Shown: positions 37,634 through 42,317 of the stretch, piece after piece
How positions within the stretch are numbered: the stretch's first letter is position 1
Layout: each line of letters begins with the position of its first letter
Virus record (IMG/VR): IMGVR_UViG_3300034375_006619
Span: 1-42,317 of that record
From: a virus
Strand: one strand, 5' to 3'
Length of the DNA: 42,317 nucleotides
Notes under the pieces: model-generated
Databases searched by the model: none
What the model was told of the DNA's origin: nothing
The model's input: only the letters and a program-made list of their open reading frames with translations
Translations under genes and position numbers: made by a program

Positions 37634-37663
37634 ATGATAACCAATATCAACACTATTTGTAAA
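37634..37663 (-). promoter_or_regulatory. late promoter with palindrome (TTTACA-N18-TATCAT)
   Basis: Minus strand TTTACA (37663-37658) and TATCAT (37639-37634), 25 nt before DUF2213. The palindrome TGATAACCAATATCA (37635-37649) covers the -10 and half of the spacer. Outer GGCGTTT/AAACGCC repeats flank it. Confidence 0.55.
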
Positions 37664-38471
37664 CGCCGACAGCGACCTCGCCGCGCTCTTGGTTGCGCTT
37701 TACTTGTCTGGCGCTGATCGGTTTGCTTGTGCATCGACAGTTAAAATCTTGCCCCGGCTTGATAGCCTCGCCGTGCTCGCTCGACGGTAGGTTATCCCAG
37801 CGGTATATCCCTTTGCCGTACGCTGTCACCTTGTTAGCGATCTGTTCGTGACGATGGCGCACACGGCTATCGTCCGAGTCAATCCACTGAAAGTATTCAA
37901 ACCCCGCGCCGCGCTGCTGAAACTCTGCAAAATCACCAGCCAGCTTTGCCGACTGGTCGCGCGCGATCATCTTGGCGCGCCGTTCAGCCACGCCAAACTG
38001 ATCTACCAATAGCGACACAATAGCGCCGGGGCGATTGCCTGCGCGGGCATTGGTTAGAACGATATTGCCCACGTTATCTAGGTACTGGGCTGATATAGAT
38101 GTGATTAGCTGCGCGTTCTGCTGTGTAGCCGCCTTGCTGTATTCCTGCAAATTGACGTTGCCGGTAAAAACGTCGATACCGGCCTGCTTTTTTAGGTCGC
38201 GCACCGACTTGGTTAGCGAGGTTTTTACCACTTCTCCGGCCAGCTGGACGGAAAACGCTTTAACCGCTGGCGAGTCAACCCACTTAGCGCGCAGCGCATT
38301 AAGCGCAATAAGCAGGGCATCAGCCCAGCCGTCGAAGGTTGGCGCGGCGTCCTGCACATATTCCGGCGCATACTGACGCAAGACTGGCACAAGCTGCGCA
38401 TCAATGTCCTTTTTGATCATGCGCAGCATGCGCTGTAGCTTGGCGTTATACGTTACCGATATCGCGGTCAT
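37653..38471 (-). CDS. Mu gpF-like head morphogenesis protein
   Basis: 272 aa. The C-terminal half holds RAKMIARDQSAKLAGDFAEF, FEYFQWIDSDDSRVRHRHEQ and IKPGQDFNCRCTS, the phage Mu protein F-like/SPP1 gp7-like minor head signature. Possibly involved in DNA ejection or portal docking. Overlaps the portal gene by 26 nt. Confidence 0.88.
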   Translation of the reverse strand: MTAISVTYNAKLQRMLRMIKKDIDAQLVPVLRQYAPEYVQDAAPTFDGWADALLIALNALRAKWVDSPAVKAFSVQLAGEVVKTSLTKSVRDLKKQAGIDVFTGNVNLQEYSKAATQQNAQLITSISAQYLDNVGNIVLTNARAGNRPGAIVSLLVDQFGVAERRAKMIARDQSAKLAGDFAEFQQRGAGFEYFQWIDSDDSRVRHRHEQIANKVTAYGKGIYRWDNLPSSEHGEAIKPGQDFNCRCTSKPISARQVKRNQERGEVAVGVYK

Positions 38472-39753
38472 CTTCGCCGTCCAAGTCTAAAAGCGGGTCT
38501 TCCGACTTCTCTAGCGCCTCGATATCGCTGTCGTCAAACTGGTATAGCTCCTCTCCTTGCAAGCGCCGCTGCACTTGGCTGATAGTAACCACGCCCGAGT
38601 CAAGGTAGATAACGTCGGTTTCTGCCTTGGCCTTGTTCGCTGCCGCCACCTCTTGCGCGCTAGGCTGGTTAAACGGGTTCCAGATGTAATTGTAAAGCTC
38701 CGGAAACTCGCCAAGCGCTGAGCGAACCATAACCTCGTCGATCATGCGCAAAGCCGGGTCTACTTGAAGCTGGCGCTTGCTGCTTAGCGAGTTGTAGTAG
38801 TTGGTCAAGTCGCCTTCGCCAGTGGCGTTCAAGCCTTTAGCTGAGGTGCCGAAAAGGCGCGTCACCGGAATATCAGCCGCGCCACTAATCCAAGTCATCA
38901 AGGTTTCAAACACTGGCGACACGCCGCTAAGGTTTAGCGTGTTCCGCTGGTAGTCTTCATCGCCATCCAGTAGTGCCATATTGATAATGCTTTTCATTTG
39001 CGAGAAAAGCGCATAGCGCTGCTGGATTAGCTCGTCTTCACCGCTGGCTAGTTCATTAGCCAAGTTTTGACGCTTGATAACGTCCACGTTGGCTTCTTGC
39101 ATTAGCTCCGCAATCCCGTCCTTGCTGGCGACGATATCCATGATGTCATCCATGCACTTGCGCAGCTCAGAGTCACCCCAGCCTTGCGTTTGCGCACGCT
39201 GGCGGCGTGGCAACTTAGCGCCGTTAAAGCGCGCAATGTGCGACCAATGCACGCGCTGCGAGCCGCCGTTAATAGTATAGAACTCGGGCAGCATGTAGTT
39301 TGCCGCCAGAATATTTGTCGTGTTCAGGTTTAGCGGGCCGAGTTCGAAACGATCGAGCGTCAAAAGCCGTTGCAGGCTTCCGCGCTTCACCTTGTTCATG
39401 TTTAGCGGCTTATCTAGCGGCTGGTCGGTCAGCATAAGAATTGCGCCGCCGCCATACAGACGCGCCCAGCTAACCGCCTCTGCTACTGCCGCCTGTAGCT
39501 GAATTTTATCCTCGTAGGCGCGCACATCGTCTGCGCCGTCCAATTTGATCGTACGCCACTCGCGTGTCATGTCCTCCGCTGGGGCGTCCACTATCTGGCG
39601 TGCAAGCCAGTTTGTTTGATAGGCCGCATCTAGCTGCTGGAAGTCGTTAAGCACGCCAAAGGTAAAAATGTTATGCGTGCGCTTAGCTTTGTCTGTGCCA
39701 AGTCCTGACACGACATTAGCTAAGCCGTCTAGGGTTTTGTTTCGGTCGGTCAT
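38446..39753 (-). CDS. portal protein (DUF1073)
   Basis: 435 aa. WLARQIVDAPAEDMTREWRT, AVSWARLYGGGAILMLTDQ, PVTRLFGTSAKGLNATGEGD and an acidic C-terminus match the DUF1073 portal family. It forms the dodecameric vertex for packaging. Follows terL after 27 nt that include a palindrome. Confidence 0.9.
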   Translation of the reverse strand: MTDRNKTLDGLANVVSGLGTDKAKRTHNIFTFGVLNDFQQLDAAYQTNWLARQIVDAPAEDMTREWRTIKLDGADDVRAYEDKIQLQAAVAEAVSWARLYGGGAILMLTDQPLDKPLNMNKVKRGSLQRLLTLDRFELGPLNLNTTNILAANYMLPEFYTINGGSQRVHWSHIARFNGAKLPRRQRAQTQGWGDSELRKCMDDIMDIVASKDGIAELMQEANVDVIKRQNLANELASGEDELIQQRYALFSQMKSIINMALLDGDEDYQRNTLNLSGVSPVFETLMTWISGAADIPVTRLFGTSAKGLNATGEGDLTNYYNSLSSKRQLQVDPALRMIDEVMVRSALGEFPELYNYIWNPFNQPSAQEVAAANKAKAETDVIYLDSGVVTISQVQRRLQGEELYQFDDSDIEALEKSEDPLLDLDGEDDRDIGNV

Positions 39754-39767
39754 GGTCTTAGCCCTGA

Positions 39768-39794
39768 ATGATATTCGTTATCATAGCATGTCGC
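39768..39794 (-). promoter_or_regulatory. palindrome upstream of the portal gene
   Basis: TGATATTCGTTATCA at 39769-39783 overlaps the terL stop codon. TATCAT (39773-39768) could serve as a -10; the -35 (GCGACA, 15-bp spacing) is poor. Related to the palindromes at 26052 and 37635. Confidence 0.4.
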
Positions 39795-41004
39795 GCAGAC
39801 TCTTGGAGTACCGCATCTGGATAGCCTTGTCCAAGGCGTAACGGATAGCGTCAATGTAGTGGTTATTTGCGTCAACAATGGCCGGAAGAATATCCTTTGT
39901 CAGCCTGTCAACCTTGTAGCTGTAGTCGGTAAACTCCTGCGCCACCGGCCTGCATCTTTCGTGAACTACTATCTCGTCGAATGACTTCATAAAAGATATT
40001 CCGTCTTCTACGCTGCCTTTCCATTTCTTAACGGCGGCAATAAAGGGCAGACCGTTACGGCGAAGATAGCTAATAGACTCAGGGCGTGCGCTGTCTGCGC
40101 GTATCACCGTCTTTTTTGCGCTTGGGATTTTGGCGCAAATAAAAGTAGCCGTATCGTCAAGCTCTAGGCCTACCTTTCCAGCACACCGGCTAACGTACAG
40201 CTTGCGGTCGTGAATGAAGCACTCGACGGCTGCGGTAGGGTCTTGGCTGAACCCGAAGTCCAGACCGTTGTAAGGCCCATCCCAGTCGCTTTGCGGCTCA
40301 AACTCGCCGGTGCGCCACTTACCCTTAAATACCTGCGCGTCGCTGTGCTCAAGGTATGCGCCTTCCCATACGTGCGCGTATTCCTCTGGCGACATGCGGT
40401 CACGGTCGCCTAGTCGCTGTTCGTTAAGTACGTCAGGGAACCACGGGTTGTCGCTGTAGTTCATCTCGACGATGCAGGCACGCTCGGCTTGGCTCTGCCT
40501 AAATCGCGCGTCTACCGGGCTGCCTTTTCGCTTCGGGTTCCAGATCACCCACACTTCTGACTTTGGCGCGCGAATCGTCGGCAGCAGCTCAATCCAAGCG
40601 TGCTCAGGCACATCCTCGGCTTCCTCGATAATACAAAGGTCAACCTGTGCGGTTGACTTAACGCTGCTTGTATTGTGGCGCAAGCCTTTGAACAGAAAGT
40701 CCGTGCCGTTCTTGCCGCGTATGTAGTCTACGCCAACCTCATAAGCAGCCTCTAGCCAAGGCTCTGACGCGATGGCGTTTTTTAGCTCGGCGTGGAAAGA
40801 CTCTTTGATGCTGCCCTGAAACTCACGCACACAAAGAATGCGCAGCGGCTCGACAATCCCCCAGACAGCCGCCATCTTGGCAAAAGAAAACGACTTGGCG
40901 GAGCCTCGCCCACCGTATGCGCAGCGATATCGCAGCTCGCCACGCGGTTTGCTGAATACCTTAAGCAGCTTTGGCGGCAGGCGTACCTTAACCTTCGTCG
41001 TCAT
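39781..41004 (-). CDS. terL: terminase large subunit
   Basis: 407 aa. ATPase: Walker A GGRGSAKS at 31-38 and Walker B LCIIEEAE with Glu127/128. Nuclease: GLDFGFSQDPTA (Asp249, Asp255) and IRADSARPE (near 303). The layout is that of Terminase_3-like (PBSX/SPP1-type) enzymes, often associated with headful packaging (inference). It overlaps the small subunit gene by 17 nt. Confidence 0.92.
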   Translation of the reverse strand: MTTKVKVRLPPKLLKVFSKPRGELRYRCAYGGRGSAKSFSFAKMAAVWGIVEPLRILCVREFQGSIKESFHAELKNAIASEPWLEAAYEVGVDYIRGKNGTDFLFKGLRHNTSSVKSTAQVDLCIIEEAEDVPEHAWIELLPTIRAPKSEVWVIWNPKRKGSPVDARFRQSQAERACIVEMNYSDNPWFPDVLNEQRLGDRDRMSPEEYAHVWEGAYLEHSDAQVFKGKWRTGEFEPQSDWDGPYNGLDFGFSQDPTAAVECFIHDRKLYVSRCAGKVGLELDDTATFICAKIPSAKKTVIRADSARPESISYLRRNGLPFIAAVKKWKGSVEDGISFMKSFDEIVVHERCRPVAQEFTDYSYKVDRLTKDILPAIVDANNHYIDAIRYALDKAIQMRYSKSLRDML

Positions 41005-41434
41005 CGTCTGGGCCGCACAGCGTAATAATGCTAGGCGTCATACTCCCATCACTAGACACATGGTCGATTACCTGCTTATCAAGCCCCATTAGCTTAGCTT
41101 GCCCCATTACGGCAGACACGCCTGCGGCAACCTGTGGGCGCTCGCCGCCTAGACTGGTTTCGTAAAGAACCTCCAGCTTGTCGTAAAGCTCTTTCGCTGT
41201 GACTTTGAATTCTTCCACAAGAATCCCCTTTAATTCGTCCATATACTTGATCGTTTCGGGGTGATGCAGCTCGCGGGAGGCGTTAACCGCCATCCAAGGG
41301 GCAACCTCTGCGTGCCCTCTAACCTGTGCCCATATCTCGTCCGCGCGCTTGCCGGGTGCCATGATCATCTGCCGAGCGAATTCCCAGCGGCGCTGCTGGG
41401 CTGGCTTGCGGTCAGGCTTTAGCGCTGCTGGCAT
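40988..41434 (-). CDS. terminase small subunit-like protein
   Basis: 148 aa directly before terL. N-terminal basic region (LKPDRKPAQQRRWEFARQM), then helices ADEIWAQVRGHAEVAPWM and ETIKYMDELKGILVEEFKV, and a very acidic C-terminus (PDDDDEG). Size and location fit TerS, which recognises the packaging site. No strong motif, so the call is mainly positional. Confidence 0.7.
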   Translation of the reverse strand: MPAALKPDRKPAQQRRWEFARQMIMAPGKRADEIWAQVRGHAEVAPWMAVNASRELHHPETIKYMDELKGILVEEFKVTAKELYDKLEVLYETSLGGERPQVAAGVSAVMGQAKLMGLDKQVIDHVSSDGSMTPSIITLCGPDDDDEG

Positions 41435-41750
41435 AATGCCGCACCAATTCAGGAATGCGCGTAGCGGCGAAAAGCACTATGCCGCCGTGAGTGATAACGC
41501 CGCCGATGTTTGGCGAATAGCCTTGGGCAATGTCCATTAGAAGCCAGAACGCGCCAGCGGCCAGCATCATGAAAGATATAGACTCGGCAGGCTTATCCCA
41601 GAACATCACGGCACGCAGATAGTCCAAGCTGCCAACAATGATGGCTAGGCAGAAAAGCGACTCAACCAGCATTATAAGCGTCAGCCCGCCAAAGGTCGCC
41701 CCGGCAAATGCGCCACCAAAGAAAAAACCAACGACAGAAATCGCGCTCAT
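41412..41750 (-). CDS. multi-pass membrane protein, holin-like
   Basis: 112 aa with three hydrophobic segments (about 4-38 containing one or two passes, 55-74 and 82-95) and a charged C-terminus (RIPELVRHYASSAKA). Next to a second small membrane protein and in front of the terminase genes. Candidate holin or antiholin; no family named. Confidence 0.6.
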   Translation of the reverse strand: MSAISVVGFFFGGAFAGATFGGLTLIMLVESLFCLAIIVGSLDYLRAVMFWDKPAESISFMMLAAGAFWLLMDIAQGYSPNIGGVITHGGIVLFAATRIPELVRHYASSAKA

Positions 41751-42055
41751 TTGTTAAACCCGCGTTCACCCAACAGCGCGATGGCCTGCCGCAGAGCCGG
41801 GATAATGTTCATTGCTAAAAGGCCGATAAGGAAGGCTACGCCATACTCTGACGCGCTATCTGTTGGCAGCGCGAAGTGAGCGATGGCTAGAGGCGTTGTA
41901 AAAATAGAGCACGAAAACCCAACCAAAACAGCGGCGGTCGCTTGCTTTCTGGTCAGGTCTTTAAGGAAAGTTAGCGACAGGATAGCGCCGACAAAACCGG
42001 CAAAGGCTGACAAATACTTGGCTGCAATGGCCGTGCCTGCGGTCTCTATGGGCAT
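41747..42055 (-). CDS. holin-like membrane protein
   Basis: 102 aa from MPIETAGTAIAAKYLSAFAG. The frame also allows a start at 42076, but that would leave only about a 10-nt leader after the TATAAT at 42098-42093. Three hydrophobic segments (about 12-30, 42-58 and 68-85), with YGVAFLIGLLAMNIIPALRQ near the end as in HP1-type or 3TM phage holins. Probably releases the signal-less GH24 endolysin (inference). Confidence 0.65.
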   Translation of the reverse strand: MPIETAGTAIAAKYLSAFAGFVGAILSLTFLKDLTRKQATAAVLVGFSCSIFTTPLAIAHFALPTDSASEYGVAFLIGLLAMNIIPALRQAIALLGERGFNK

Positions 42056-42092
42056 TGGTAAGCGCTCGTTAAACATAACGGTATTATGCCAG

Positions 42093-42098
42093 ATTATA
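42093..42098 (-). promoter_or_regulatory. -10 element TATAAT of the late operon
   Basis: Perfect TATAAT on the minus strand upstream of the holin-like genes. The best -35 (TTCGCC, 18-bp spacing) is poor, suggesting activator-dependent late expression. Confidence 0.5.
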
Positions 42099-42136
42099 CC
42101 GAATGCAGGCGATGATGGCGAATTGAGAGCAAAAAG

Positions 42137-42156
42137 AAACCCGCCGTAGCGGGTTT
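42137..42156. terminator. rho-independent terminator after the Gly-X gene
   Basis: AAACCCGC / GCGGGTTT stem with a 4-nt loop. The minus strand continues with C and five U; the plus strand with further U. It lies 7 nt beyond the Gly-X stop codon. Confidence 0.8.
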
Positions 42157-42162
42157 TTTATT

Positions 42163-42317
42163 TTAGCCGTCGCCGTCGCCGTAGCCGTAGCCGGAGCCGT
42201 AGCCGTAGCCAGAGCCAGAGCCGTAGCCGGAGCCGTCGCCGTAGCCGTAGCCGGAGCCGTCGCCGTAGCCGTAGCCGGAGCCGTAGCCGTCGCCGTAGCC
42301 GTCGCCGTAGCCGTCGC
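42163..42317 (-). CDS. Gly-X repeat protein, C-terminal part (enters from window end)
   Basis: The frame is open from 42316 down to TAA 42165-42163 and alternates Gly (GGC) with 25 X residues: 12 Tyr, 7 Asp, 6 Ser, no Cys. It ends GYGYGDGDG. It is the natural continuation of the gene starting at 212. Direct joining of the two ends leaves one extra G at position 2 and shifts the frame, so part of the repeat is probably missing or miscalled. Confidence 0.65.
   Translation of the reverse strand, partial: DGYGDGYGDGYGSGYGYGDGSGYGYGDGSGYGSGSGYGYGSGYGYGDGDG
42166..42317. repeat. GCC-NNN hexanucleotide repeat, right end
   Basis: Perfect 6-bp periodicity from 42166 to the window end, using GTC, GTA, GGA and AGA as the variable triplets. 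Same unit family as bases 3-185. Confidence 0.9.

Overview
The window looks like an essentially complete genome of a tailed double-stranded DNA phage with a contractile tail (myovirus morphology) of a Gram-negative, probably proteobacterial, host. The Gram-negative assignment rests on the Rz/Rz1 spanin pair, the signal-peptide protein at 34687-34974 and the sigma70-like promoters. The host genus cannot be read from the sequence. I see no integrase, excisionase, transposase, ParA/ParB or CI-type repressor, so a lytic life style is the simpler reading. Both window ends lie inside the same GCC-NNN hexanucleotide repeat, so the sequence is probably a circular or circularly permuted map opened inside a repeat that was not fully assembled.

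Layout. (1) 1-13477, minus strand: an early region of about 30 mostly tiny genes, packed with ATGA/TGATG overlaps and served by at least six similar promoters (TTGACA or TTGCAA/TTGCGC/TTGCAC, 16-17 bp, TATAGT-like). Recognisable members are a T5 A1-like metallophosphoesterase, a dATP/dGTP diphosphohydrolase-domain protein, a DUF6948-like protein, a ribbon-helix-helix-like and several helix-turn-helix proteins, and a primase-polymerase/DUF3987 protein. A 425-bp gene-free stretch at 10636-11060 holds a large imperfect inverted repeat around an AT-rich core and is the best origin candidate. (2) 13507-13541: overlapping divergent promoters. (3) 13601-19473, plus strand: replication/recombination operon with Sak4-like ATPase, ssDNA-binding protein, YqaJ exonuclease, SF2 helicase, VRR-NUC nuclease, HTH protein, MazG-like pyrophosphatase and NinI-like phosphatase. 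(4) 19460-20294, minus: lysis genes (GH24 endolysin, Rz with embedded Rz1). (5) 20317-20985, plus: a promoter-to-terminator cassette of small proteins. (6) 42098-20987, minus: holin-like proteins, terminase, portal, head morphogenesis, protease/scaffold, cement, major capsid, head-tail connectors, sheath, tube, frameshifted chaperone, tape measure, baseplate, fibre and fibre chaperone. A moron with its own promoter and terminator (34629-35001) sits inside this block on the opposite strand.

How it works together. Early minus-strand units probably take over the host. The PrimPol protein initiates synthesis, and the Sak4/SSB/exonuclease/helicase/VRR-NUC set probably supports recombination-dependent replication. 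The late operon builds a KPP10/Pam3-like particle (DUF2184 capsid, DUF3383 sheath, DUF3277 tube). Related 15-bp palindromes in front of the portal, protease/scaffold and baseplate-spike genes may control late sub-operons.

The most unusual item is the repeat at the ends. It is not junk: it is the body of an SD-preceded gene encoding a strictly alternating Gly-X protein (X = Tyr, Ser, Asp, rarely Cys). The gene runs off position 1 and ends with an in-frame stop at 42163-42165, followed by a terminator.
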